DNA of 9,632 nt. It comes from Bacteroidota bacterium (GTDB lineage: Bacteria > Bacteroidota > Bacteroidia > Flavobacteriales > Flavobacteriaceae). This document shows, one piece after another, positions 1 to 6,149 of the stretch. Position numbers and translations under genes: made by a program. Positions within the stretch are counted from its first letter, which is position 1. Each line of letters begins with the position of its first letter. The stretch lies in the NCBI GenBank assembly GCA_947483095.1, contig CANKLD010000042.1:1-9632 (forward strand), in the 5' to 3' direction. Below the pieces are notes generated by a model, which was not told the DNA's origin, made no database searches, and saw only the letters and a list, made by a program, of their open reading frames with translations.

Positions 1-1469
1 ATCGAATCTATATCTTTAATTAAAATAGATTGTTGCTTGGAATTTTTGGAATAAAAGTTAAACAAATGCGATTTTTCATTTATAAAATATACTTTCTCCT
101 TGGGTTTATTTTCATAAAACCATTTTCCTGCCATGGCATCCGCTTGAAAAGTTAATAGTTTGGGGTAAAAAACAAAACTCAAAAAAACGTTTAAAACAAT
201 TGTGTAGCCCACAAGCCTGAATATTCCATTGATAGGGAGTTTCTTAATTTTTAGCAGTAAAAAAAGTTGAAGCCCAATCAATAAATAAATCAGATAATTT
301 ACTTCTGTAAAGAAAAACAATGGGTAAATAGTGATTACAATTGCCACTAAAACACCAAAAGAAAAATAAATTCGTTCCCAAATAAGCTGCTGCTTTTGAG
401 TCAATTTATCCATGTAAATGGCGCAAATAATACTCGCAAAGGGAAGCGTTACAAAGATGTAATGTGGCAATTTGTATTTAGAAAGTGATAATAAAGCAAA
501 AAGTAAGATAAATCCACTTAACGTAATCATTTCAGGTGCTTTTGTAGTATTTTTATTTATAAGTTTTTTAAACTGATAATACAAACCAGCATATAAAATC
601 AATATCCAAGGGAAAAAGTCCCAGCTTATGGAACCTATGAAAAAATGCCACGGCAAACCATTATCCCATACGTTTTCACCCGTAATTCTTCCAAAACTTT
701 GTAACCAATAGTAAAAATAGAGTCCGCTTTGCTCCAATTTTCCATTGATCATTTTTTCAGGATGCAGATCAAATTGGGTGTAAAGTCCATAAGACATTGG
801 AATTAAAAGAACGGCAACTACGAAAATAAAAAACAACCAGGAAAAATTAAATATCTTGTTCCATTGTTTTTGATACAACAAATGAATACCTATTGGCATT
901 AAAATGGCAATAATTCCAATTGGCCCTTTAGCCATCATAGCAAAAGCAGTGAAAACAGCCGCAAAAAACAAATAGGAAATTTTATTTTTATGCCAATATT
1001 CTGTAATTAGCCAAATCGCAATTATGACACAGGAGGTTAATATTCCGTCTGTTCTAACATCATTGGACATTAGAAAAAAAGCTTGGCAAGTTGCGAATAT
1101 TATTACGGCATTTTTGGCTATTTTTTGATTGTAGTATAGCGTTGTGAATTTGAAAATAGCTAATAAAGATAAGAGTAGGAAAAGAAAAGCACTAATTTTA
1201 TAGGCAAAATTGCAAATTCCTATGGCATTCATACTCCAACTTGAAATCCAAAATAACAATGGGGGTTTGTCTAAGTAGTCACTTTGCAAATCATACACTT
1301 GAAGGTAAGATTGATTTTGGAGCATTTCTAATGAGATAGAAGCATATTGGGCAGCGTCTATTTTCATGATATCTAGAAACAAATTGTTTACATGAATTAA
1401 CAGAATAATGATGCCGATGATTTTTTCAAATCCCGTAAAATGCAACTTAGTTTCTGTAGCTAATTTCAT
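1..1469 (-). CDS. GT39/ArnT-like membrane glycosyltransferase (3' end cut by window edge)
   Basis: This frame is open from an ATG at 1469 down to the left edge, giving 489 codons without a stop. The protein is very hydrophobic with many membrane segments, for example about residues 17-35 and 90-107. Residue D38 sits in a DAAQYA context in the first periplasmic loop, where GT39/ArnT enzymes carry their essential Asp. The motif DYLDKPPLLFW lies at residues 64-74, DVRTDG at 137-142 and AKGPIG at 180-185, all typical of bacterial dolichyl-phosphate-mannosyltransferase-like proteins. Members of this family move a sugar from a polyprenyl-phosphate carrier to lipid A, glycan or protein on the periplasmic side of the inner membrane. 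The acceptor and sugar cannot be told from sequence. The gene is transcribed away from the lipoprotein at 1803. It is nearly full length, since relatives usually have about 500-560 residues. The family call is firm; any specific name such as arnT would be a guess. Confidence 0.9.
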   Translation of the reverse strand, partial: MKLATETKLHFTGFEKIIGIIILLIHVNNLFLDIMKIDAAQYASISLEMLQNQSYLQVYDLQSDYLDKPPLLFWISSWSMNAIGICNFAYKISAFLFLLLSLLAIFKFTTLYYNQKIAKNAVIIFATCQAFFLMSNDVRTDGILTSCVIIAIWLITEYWHKNKISYLFFAAVFTAFAMMAKGPIGIIAILMPIGIHLLYQKQWNKIFNFSWLFFIFVVAVLLIPMSYGLYTQFDLHPEKMINGKLEQSGLYFYYWLQSFGRITGENVWDNGLPWHFFIGSISWDFFPWILILYAGLYYQFKKLINKNTTKAPEMITLSGFILLFALLSLSKYKLPHYIFVTLPFASIICAIYMDKLTQKQQLIWERIYFSFGVLVAIVITIYPLFFFTEVNYLIYLLIGLQLFLLLKIKKLPINGIFRLVGYTIVLNVFLSFVFYPKLLTFQADAMAGKWFYENKPKEKVYFINEKSHLFNFYSKNSKQQSILIKDIDS

Positions 1470-1591
1470 AAAATAAGACCAATTAATAGGGTTTCAAAGT
1501 CAAACTAATTGACAAATACGGAAGTTGAATTCAGTAATAATGCGAAAATATGTAAATAATTGACACTATCCTAAAAAGTTCGCAAAAGAGT

Positions 1592-1624
1592 AAGGGTATT
1601 GATACGCTAAATACCAATACCCTT
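1592..1624. repeat. Perfect 10-bp inverted repeat with 13-base loop
   Basis: The arm AAGGGTATTG (1592-1601) is the exact reverse complement of CAATACCCTT (1615-1624). AT-rich DNA follows on the right, but there is no clean T-run directly after the stem. It lies between two divergent promoters, so it does not close either gene. It could be a protein-binding operator, a 5' leader hairpin of the leftward gene, or a remnant of a dispersed repeat. The structure is certain; the role is unknown. Confidence 0.6.
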
Positions 1625-1755
1625 TAGTATTTTACTATATAAAAAAAATCTTTTCGAGTGCTATTACTAGTTCTTAATTACTCGCACTTATTTTGAAACC
1701 TCTACAACTACCGACAACTCCATAACATATTACAATATAAAATTTAGCACGGTTA

Positions 1756-1782
1756 TTGTATAAAAGTTTTTTAGTACCTTTA
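1756..1782 (+). promoter_or_regulatory. Candidate Bacteroidota promoter for the 1803 lipoprotein
   Basis: TTG at 1756-1758 and TACCTTTA at 1775-1782 match the Bacteroidota -33 TTG and -7 TAnnTTTG elements, with one mismatch at the last base. The spacer is 16 bases, at the short end of the usual range. The start codon lies 20 bases further on, which would leave a short leader. Confidence 0.45.
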
Positions 1783-1802
1783 TTTTAAATTAAAAGTAAA
1801 AA

Positions 1803-2258
1803 ATGAAAATCAAATTTATAGTGCTTTTTACCCTAATAGCCATCGGCTTCACTTCTTGTGTGAGTACCAAATCGACCTTAAAAAACGTAAATGACAATGC
1901 CCCTATTCCGCAGTTGACTGCCGCGAATACATTTGTATTGACGGAATTCAGCAAAGACCCAAAATACGGCTACCACCCAGATTACCCTGTAAATGTATTT
2001 TACAGAAATACAAAAGACTTAACTATTAACCAAGAACGATTTTTAAAGGCACTTTCTGGTCCGAATGGTGAAAAAGTATTCTTTAAAAAATTAGATATCT
2101 GTTGCCCCTTCCCTACTAAAAACTGTGAAATGGGCGGCGGCTTCCTCGATCAATATGAAGTTACTTGGGTAGGCTTAAAACAACCCATAAAACTATACCT
2201 AAATTGCTACGAAAAAGGAGATTTAATGGTACCTGTAGGATTTGGATTGGCGAAGTAA
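1803..2258 (+). CDS. Small Cys-containing lipoprotein of unknown function
   Basis: The 151-residue product has a short basic and hydrophobic signal peptide ending in FTSC, so the predicted lipidated cysteine is C19. No acidic surface-export signal follows it (VSTK), which fits a periplasm-facing lipoprotein. The mature part holds C100, C101, C108 and C135. The first three lie in the motif CCPFPTKNCEMGGG (100-113), and the stretch ends with DQYEVTW, a pattern suited to disulphides or metal binding. From memory, relatives in Flavobacterium genomes are sometimes labelled 2-dehydro-3-deoxyphosphooctonate aldolase, probably because they sit next to kdsA. Nothing in this sequence supports that enzyme activity. 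The start is fixed by the signal peptide. The gene lies 213 bases upstream of the kdsA start, with a repeat-bearing spacer and a kdsA promoter candidate between them, so it is probably a separate transcript. Confidence 0.85.
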   Translation: MKIKFIVLFTLIAIGFTSCVSTKSTLKNVNDNAPIPQLTAANTFVLTEFSKDPKYGYHPDYPVNVFYRNTKDLTINQERFLKALSGPNGEKVFFKKLDICCPFPTKNCEMGGGFLDQYEVTWVGLKQPIKLYLNCYEKGDLMVPVGFGLAK

Positions 2259-2260
2259 AG

Positions 2261-2404
2261 AGATAAGACAATAGAGATAATAGACAGATAGATAATAGAC
2301 TTTTTTCATTGTTCCTTTTGAAATAAATTTGTGCCTTTTGTGGTGAAAAAATCTAGTTTCTTGTTTCTTGCATCATTTTTCTATTATCTCTTTGTCTTTC
2401 ATCT
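2261..2404. repeat. Long imperfect inverted repeat between lipoprotein gene and kdsA
   Basis: The left arm, 2261-2284, is purine-rich. Its reverse complement is nearly identical to the right arm, 2380-2404: a 12-bp perfect block (TCTATTATCTCT), then TTGTCTT and ATCT blocks separated by a 1-base and a 2-base difference. The loop is about 95 bases. A direct repeat GATAATAGAC occurs at 2276-2285 and 2291-2300. The arms are low-complexity, so independent expansion of similar simple sequence is an alternative to a functional hairpin. Confidence 0.6.
2328..2353 (-). repeat. Diverged copy of the CCGCAAAG-type intergenic repeat
   Basis: Read on the minus strand, this stretch contains CCACAAAAGGCACAAA. 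That matches the CCGCAAAGAGCGCAAG element at 5844-5859 in about 12 of 16 positions. Most differences are G-to-A changes. It lies in the loop of the inverted repeat and supplies the GTG (2331) that makes a false longer start for kdsA. Confidence 0.45.
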
Positions 2405-2443
2405 ATTCTCTCACTACATATTTCATAATTCATTTTTCCTACC

Positions 2444-2451
2444 TATATTTG
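2444..2451 (+). promoter_or_regulatory. kdsA -7 promoter element
   Basis: TATATTTG matches the Bacteroidota -7 consensus TAnnTTTG exactly. A clear -33 TTG is lacking, with only a TTTC near 2421-2424. Transcription would begin a few bases further on, leaving a leader of roughly 15 bases before the ATG at 2472. That would exclude any start codon upstream of this site. Confidence 0.55.
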
Positions 2452-2471
2452 CACTATCAAAAAAAAACGCT

Positions 2472-3290
2472 ATGAACCTAAATACTATACCTCAAATAAA
2501 ACATTCAAATAGTGGCAACTTCTTCTTATTGGCAGGACCTTGCGCAATTGAAGGAGAAGAAATGGCGATGAGAATTGCTGAAAAATTAGTTGGAATTACC
2601 GACAAATTAGAAATTCCATTCGTATTTAAAGGGTCTTTCAAAAAAGCAAATCGCTCAAGAATTGATAGTTTTTCAGGTATTGGTGATGAAAAAGCATTGC
2701 AAATTTTACGCAAAGTATCCGAAACTTTTGGAGTACCAACTGTTACCGATATTCATACCAATGAAGATGCCGACAAAGCAGCTCAATATGTTGATATTTT
2801 GCAAATTCCAGCTTTTCTAGTGCGTCAGACTGATTTAGTGGTGGCTGCTGCAAATACTGGAAAGGTCGTTAATTTGAAAAAAGGACAATTCATGAGTCCG
2901 GAGAGTATGAAAAATGCCGTTCAAAAAGTATTGGATTGCCAAAACCAAAACGTGATGGTTACCGATAGAGGAACGATGTTTGGTTATCAAGACATGATTG
3001 TAGATTTTCGTGGCATCCCAACCATGCAGCAATATGCAACCACCGTTCTTGATGTAACGCACTCTTTGCAACAGCCAAACCAAACGGCGGGAGTTACTGG
3101 AGGCCGTCCTGATATGATCGAAACCATTGCCAAAGCGGGAATTGCCGTAGGTGTTGATGGAATTTTTATTGAAACCCATTTTGATCCTGCAAACGCTAAA
3201 AGCGACGGTGCCAACATGCTCCACTTGGATTATTTTGAGGCTTTAATGACCAAATTAGTTGCCATTAGAAAAACAGTAAACACGTTTTAA
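2472..3290 (+). CDS. kdsA: 3-deoxy-D-manno-octulosonate 8-phosphate synthase, metal-dependent class
   Basis: KdsA condenses phosphoenolpyruvate with arabinose 5-phosphate to Kdo 8-phosphate, a cytoplasmic step towards the LPS inner core. The 272-residue product shows LAGPCAIE (20-27), FKGSFKKANRS (52-62), NLKKGQFMSP (134-143), DRGTMFGY (165-172), DVTHSLQ (194-200) and IETHFDP (233-239). Cys24, His197, Glu234 and Asp245 have nearly the spacing of the Aquifex metal ligands C11, H185, E222 and D233, so this is the metal-dependent class II type. I chose the ATG at 2472. It gives the family's normal length and follows the -7 element at 2444. The frame continues upstream to a GTG at 2331, but that would add 47 odd, Phe-rich residues encoded by repeat and promoter DNA. 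The gene at 3318 follows 27 bases after the stop and is probably cotranscribed. Confidence 0.97.
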   Translation: MNLNTIPQIKHSNSGNFFLLAGPCAIEGEEMAMRIAEKLVGITDKLEIPFVFKGSFKKANRSRIDSFSGIGDEKALQILRKVSETFGVPTVTDIHTNEDADKAAQYVDILQIPAFLVRQTDLVVAAANTGKVVNLKKGQFMSPESMKNAVQKVLDCQNQNVMVTDRGTMFGYQDMIVDFRGIPTMQQYATTVLDVTHSLQQPNQTAGVTGGRPDMIETIAKAGIAVGVDGIFIETHFDPANAKSDGANMLHLDYFEALMTKLVAIRKTVNTF

Positions 3291-3317
3291 TTCATTTATA
3301 ATAATTAAATTTTAGCT

Positions 3318-3557
3318 ATGTTTGATTTTACACCAACAGATTGGATCGGTTATTTGGCATCCTTAATTTTGATGATTTCCTTTTTAATGAAAAACATCAT
3401 CACTTTAAGAACAATCAATTCTATTGGCGCCATCCTATTTATTTTTTACGGAATTATGTTGGCAACCTCGTGGCCAATAATTATTACTAACTTATTTATT
3501 CTTGGGGTAAATTTGGTTTATTTGACTAAGCATTTTACATCAAAGTCGGAAAAATAA
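3318..3557 (+). CDS. Small three-helix membrane protein (YgjV/PQ-loop-like)
   Basis: The 79-residue protein is almost entirely membrane: three hydrophobic helices at about residues 9-23, 33-48 and 52-69, with a short Lys-rich tail. The spacing and the sequence WIGYLASLILMISFLMKN, followed by an IGAILFIFYG segment, recall half-size PQ-loop or YgjV/CBU_0592-type proteins, which are of unknown or proposed transport function. From memory, similar small flavobacterial proteins are sometimes wrongly labelled uroporphyrinogen decarboxylase; no such enzyme could fit in 79 residues. It starts 27 bases after kdsA and probably shares its transcript. No role in Kdo synthesis can be deduced. The gene is real by its coherent membrane pattern, but the family call is tentative. 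Confidence 0.75.
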   Translation: MFDFTPTDWIGYLASLILMISFLMKNIITLRTINSIGAILFIFYGIMLATSWPIIITNLFILGVNLVYLTKHFTSKSEK

Positions 3558-3617
3558 TTTAGCTTAAGTGCCAATTTGCATTCTTTTATTCTTCTAAATC
3601 TATTGGTTAACTACTTA

Positions 3618-3642
3618 TTGTAAAAGATTAATTGTTACTTTT
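3618..3642 (+). promoter_or_regulatory. Weak candidate promoter for the 3654 gene
   Basis: TTG at 3618-3620 and TACTTTTA at 3635-3642 resemble the -33/-7 pair, with a mismatch at the last base. The spacer of 14 bases is shorter than usual, and the -7 box ends only 11 bases before the ATG. The 96-base gap after the previous gene leaves room for a separate promoter. Confidence 0.25.
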
Positions 3643-3653
3643 ATAAAAAAAAG

Positions 3654-4481
3654 ATGAACGAGATAATCCGTTATTTTGAAACGATACCTTCTTTACACCG
3701 CGCGTTAATTTTGGCCGGCGGAATTACTTTTTTCTGGTTAATAGAAACCATAAAACCACTTTTCTTATTAAAATACAGTAAGTGGAACCACGCTGGAATA
3801 AATATTTTTTTCACGGTTACCACTATTGTAGTGAACTTTTTGATGGCGTTTATTTTACTTTGGACTTCTAAATGGGCCTCCCAAAATAATATTGGTCTAC
3901 TTCCCTATTTAGGAACAATTAACACTTGGATTTACCTAATTGTAGGATTACTTTTATTGGATTTAATTGGGGCTTATTTGGTACATTATGTAGAACATAA
4001 AGTCAAATTTTTATGGCGATTTCACCTGATTCACCATTCTGATACTTGGGTAGATACCACAACCGCCAATCGCCACCATCCTGGAGAAAGCGTGGTTCGA
4101 TTTGTATTTACTGCTCTTGCCGTTTTGATAGTTGGAGCACCAATGTGGCTGGTTTTTTTATACCAATCGCTGTCGGTAGTTTTATCACAATTTAATCACG
4201 CCAACATATCTTTGCCGGTGACTTTGGATCGTTGGTTAAGTTATATTTTTGTTTCTCCAGATATGCACAAAGTGCACCACCATTATGAATTACCGCATAC
4301 CGATAGTAATTATGGTAATATCTTTTCCATTTGGGATCGGATTTTTGGGACCTTTTCTACATTAAAAAGAGAAGAAATAGTTTACGGAATTGACACTCAC
4401 ATGGAAATGGAAAAAAATAATACCATTGGAAACTTGTTAAAAATACCGTTCCAAAAAAGGAGCACGTTTGAAAAACCATAA
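3654..4481 (+). CDS. Sterol desaturase / fatty acid hydroxylase family membrane di-iron protein
   Basis: The 275-residue protein has several membrane helices (about 15-32, 48-70, 88-108 and 150-172) and the full set of family histidine clusters: HYVEH (111-115), FHLIHH (123-128), an HH pair at 141-142, H182, and HKVHHH (205-210) with H215. In this superfamily these residues bind two irons that activate oxygen for hydroxylation or desaturation of lipid chains at the membrane. Flavobacteria do not generally make sterols, so a lipid hydroxylase role on a fatty acyl, sphingoid, carotenoid or hopanoid-like substrate is more likely, but the substrate cannot be read from sequence. The ATG at 3654 is the natural start and the length is normal for the family. 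It is on the same strand as kdsA but separated by 96 bases, and may be a separate unit. Confidence 0.9.
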   Translation: MNEIIRYFETIPSLHRALILAGGITFFWLIETIKPLFLLKYSKWNHAGINIFFTVTTIVVNFLMAFILLWTSKWASQNNIGLLPYLGTINTWIYLIVGLLLLDLIGAYLVHYVEHKVKFLWRFHLIHHSDTWVDTTTANRHHPGESVVRFVFTALAVLIVGAPMWLVFLYQSLSVVLSQFNHANISLPVTLDRWLSYIFVSPDMHKVHHHYELPHTDSNYGNIFSIWDRIFGTFSTLKREEIVYGIDTHMEMEKNNTIGNLLKIPFQKRSTFEKP

Positions 4482-4585
4482 AAAAATTTTAATGCTACTA
4501 TAAATCGTATTGATTTTTTTATTAATATTGAACTACATAATAATTTTTTAATTAAACAAAAACCACAGCATTTATTTTTCTAGTA

Positions 4586-4864
4586 ATGAAAAAGAGTAAA
4601 AAAATTGACTTGACTTGGGATCAAAATGAAAAACTGATCGCATTGGCTTTAGAAGAAAGAAATCCGTTTGAAATTATCAAAAAGGAATTCGGATTAAGCG
4701 AAACAGAAGTTCTTGAAATTATGAAAAAGAAACTTCCAACTGATAAATTTGATTTATGGAAAAAGAAGGCTAACGCTGGAAAACCTAAACCAAAACCTAT
4801 GAAAATTGATGATTTTGACGACGATCTAGACGGAAAATACTATATAAAAAATAAATTTGATTAA
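4586..4864 (+). CDS. DUF2805 / TIGR03643 family protein
   Basis: This 92-residue soluble protein shows the family core NPFEIIKKEFGLSETEVLEIM (26-46) followed by LPTDKFDLWKKK (50-61). The first part reads like a small helix-turn-helix and the second carries the conserved Trp. The tail is Lys/Pro-rich, then very acidic (DDFDDDLD), and ends KYYIKNKFD. The family is widespread in marine and other Gram-negative bacteria and has no established function. Nucleic-acid binding is a guess from the helical pattern and basic charge. The gene stands alone, with 104 AT-rich bases upstream and an intrinsic terminator beginning 5 bases after its stop. Confidence 0.8.
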   Translation: MKKSKKIDLTWDQNEKLIALALEERNPFEIIKKEFGLSETEVLEIMKKKLPTDKFDLWKKKANAGKPKPKPMKIDDFDDDLDGKYYIKNKFD

Positions 4865-4869
4865 AAAAG

Positions 4870-4894
4870 CTCCTGATTACAGGAGTTTTTTTTT
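4870..4894 (+). terminator. Intrinsic terminator after the DUF2805 gene
   Basis: CTCCTG (4870-4875) and CAGGAG (4880-4885) form a perfect 6-bp stem with an ATTA loop, followed by nine T residues (4886-4894). An A-run (4863-4868) on the left makes it nearly symmetric, so it could also work from the other side. It begins 5 bases after the stop codon at 4864. Confidence 0.92.
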
Positions 4895-4958
4895 TGATTT
4901 AGAATTCCAATTCAATAACTACTCTTACTTACCATCAATAAATCTATAAAAACCTTCA

Positions 4959-4985
4959 TTGGTATTCAAGAATTTCTTTAATTTG
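4959..4985 (+). promoter_or_regulatory. Candidate promoter for the 5003 lipoprotein
   Basis: TTG at 4959-4961 and TTAATTTG at 4978-4985 match the -33/-7 pair with one mismatch in the -7 box. The spacer is 16 bases. The box ends 17 bases before the ATG at 5003. Its position after the terminator at 4894 fits a new transcript. Confidence 0.4.
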
Positions 4986-5002
4986 CTGACAAATAAAAAA
5001 CT

Positions 5003-5707
5003 ATGAAAAAATTTCTATTTACTATACTGTCACTAACTATTTTAGCTTCTTGTGAAAACAAACCAGAAACCAACCTACAAATCACTGGAAATGTAAAAGG
5101 ATTACAAAAAGGTACTTTGTATTTGAAAAAATTGGGAGACAGCACCTATATAACTATCGATAGTATGAAAATTGATGGCAAATCGGAATTTGAAAGCAAT
5201 ATCAATTTGAAATCACCAGAAATGCTCTATTTATTTTTAGACCGTGGCGAAACCAATTCTGGAGATAACAATTTGATGTTTTTTGCCGAACCAGGGAAAA
5301 TTAATATTGCTACCGAACTAGACTATTTTTATTCAAAAGCAGTGGTAAAAGGATCTAAAAACAATGATTTGTATGAAAATTACAAGAAAATAAGTTCCAA
5401 ATACAACGAGCAACAATTAGAACTTACTGTTGCTAAAATCAACGCTTTAAAAACAAAACAAATGGGCTTGATTGCTTCAATTGATGAAAAATCGAATGCC
5501 ATTTTGAAGAGAAAGTACCTTTATGCAATTAATTTTGCGGTAACTAATAAAGAGTATGAAGTAGCACCCTACATTGCATTGTCTGAAATTAACGATGCAA
5601 CGATTAAGTATTTGGATACCATTCAAAAATCGATGTCGCCAAAAGTGGCAAAATCGCGCTACGGAGTATTGCTAACAAAATATGTAGGCGAAAGAAAAAA
5701 GCAGTAG
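5003..5707 (+). CDS. DUF4369 lipoprotein without a thioredoxin domain
   Basis: The 234-residue product begins with a lipoprotein signal ending LASC, so C17 is the predicted lipidated residue. Residues about 25-120 fit DUF4369, a beta-rich domain found at the N-terminus of many Bacteroidota TlpA/AhpC-type thiol-disulphide proteins. Visible features are LQITGNVKGL, IDSMKIDGKSEFES, FFAEPGKINI and VVKGSKNNDLYENY. A helical section follows (about 120-225) and the protein ends KKQ, about where the thioredoxin domain starts in two-domain relatives. No CxxC motif is present, so no redox activity is expected. It may be a stand-alone periplasmic member or a shortened derivative. The repeat island begins within about ten bases of its stop codon. 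The domain call is fairly sure; the function is unknown. Confidence 0.85.
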   Translation: MKKFLFTILSLTILASCENKPETNLQITGNVKGLQKGTLYLKKLGDSTYITIDSMKIDGKSEFESNINLKSPEMLYLFLDRGETNSGDNNLMFFAEPGKINIATELDYFYSKAVVKGSKNNDLYENYKKISSKYNEQQLELTVAKINALKTKQMGLIASIDEKSNAILKRKYLYAINFAVTNKEYEVAPYIALSEINDATIKYLDTIQKSMSPKVAKSRYGVLLTKYVGERKKQ

Positions 5708-5715
5708 ATTTATTT

Positions 5716-5810
5716 GGGCATGCCCCTCGAAAAATTCGGGTCAGGCTCTCGCTACAATCTCTGTTGCGCTTCGCTCCACAGAGGATTTTCGCTACGATCC
5801 TTCATGCGAG
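5716..5810. repeat. GC-richer dispersed repeat with nested hairpins
   Basis: A stem CTCTGT (5759-5764) / ACAGAG (5778-5783) encloses a second small stem GCG-CTT-CGC (5766-5774). A further AAT/ATT pairing extends the outer stem past one bulged base. A smaller stem CGAA/TTCG lies at 5728-5738. A TCGCTACRATC motif is present on both sides of the hairpin (5749-5759 and 5789-5799). From memory, sequences of this style (TGCCCCTCG... TCGGG... CGCTTCGCTCCAC) are abundant between genes in Flavobacterium and related genomes. That recollection needs a search to confirm. Confidence 0.6.
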
Positions 5811-5812
5811 TC

Positions 5813-5833
5813 CAGATTTCAGATTTCAGATTC
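5813..5833. repeat. Heptamer tandem repeat (CAGATTT), first array
   Basis: There are three consecutive 7-base units, CAGATTT, CAGATTT and CAGATTC. The same heptamer reappears at 6083-6096. Neither array is in a coding frame. Confidence 0.8.
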
Positions 5834-5843
5834 TTAGTTTTAA

Positions 5844-5881
5844 CCGCAAAGAGCGCAAGGTTTTACGCATAGCACGCAAGG
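5844..5881 (+). repeat. CCGCAAAG/CGCAAGG intergenic repeat
   Basis: CGCAA recurs three times: 5845-5849, CGCAAGG at 5854-5860 and CGCAAGG at 5875-5881, within TTTTAACCGCAAAG-type sequence. This resembles a dispersed intergenic element I remember from Flavobacterium genomes. A diverged, opposite-strand copy lies upstream of kdsA at 2328-2353. Confidence 0.55.
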
Positions 5882-5914
5882 AAAATTAGCGCTGTCGTGG
5901 GACAAAATACTCCT

Positions 5915-6060
5915 GATTTGTCAATGGGATTTTAACCTATGATTTGTCAATCTGAATTTATTTCAGATTCTTTTTAGATGCTGAAACAAGTTCAGCAAGA
6001 CAAGTACTTATAGTTTTATTTGCAAGGTTATTATTCTTGTGAACACGAGCGAGACGCTCG
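5915..6060. repeat. Duplicated palindromic unit, copy A
   Basis: The unit begins with two tandem 26-base subunits sharing GATTTGTCAAT (5915-5925 and 5941-5951). A perfect 8-bp stem AATCTGAA (5949-5956) / TTCAGATT (5962-5969) follows, then a second stem TGCTGAA (5979-5985) / TTCAGCA (5991-5997). It ends in ACACGAGCGAGACGCTCG. Copy B lies 215 bases further right in the same order. The TGCTGAAACAAGTTCAGCA core resembles a repeat I recall as common in flavobacterial genomes. Confidence 0.75.
6046..6060. repeat. GC-rich hairpin CGAGCG-AGA-CGCTCG
   Basis: A perfect 6-bp stem with a 3-base loop closes copy A. No T-run follows, so it does not look like an intrinsic terminator. In copy B the same place reads ACACGAGTAGCTCG (6261-6274), where the arms are shortened. 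Confidence 0.7.
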
Positions 6061-6077
6061 CGCTAGCGGGGAGTACC

Positions 6078-6123
6078 GATTTCAGATTTCAGATTTTTCG
6101 AATAACCAAATCAACGAATAACC
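6078..6123. repeat. Second heptamer array and CGAATAACC direct repeat
   Basis: CAGATTT units lie at 6083-6089 and 6090-6096, preceded by GATTT. Then CGAATAACC occurs twice (6099-6107 and 6115-6123), 16 bases apart, followed by a partial CGAAT. These sit between copies A and B of the larger duplicated unit. Confidence 0.7.
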
Positions 6124-6149
6124 GAATGAACCCATGGCTATCTAAATTT

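Larger units (their letters stand above)
1470..1802. other. Divergent intergenic region
   Basis: These 333 bases separate two genes transcribed in opposite directions and must hold both promoters. I see no coding frame or RNA gene. The visible structures are one inverted repeat (1592-1624) and a promoter candidate for the rightward gene (1756-1782). I could not find a convincing TTG / TAnnTTTG pair for the leftward glycosyltransferase gene. Confidence 0.7.

Noticed and set aside
1744..1750. TTAGCAC as half of a CIRCE element
   Set aside because: The partner GAGTGCTAA is missing and the gene downstream is a lipoprotein, not a chaperone.
2301..2306. T-run after 2300 as an intrinsic terminator for the lipoprotein gene
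   Set aside because: No GC-containing stem directly precedes it; the purine-rich bases before it pair only with a distant arm.
2835..3224. Open frames on the minus strand inside kdsA
   Set aside because: They lie antisense to an unambiguous gene, have no recognisable motifs, and are shadows of its codon pattern.
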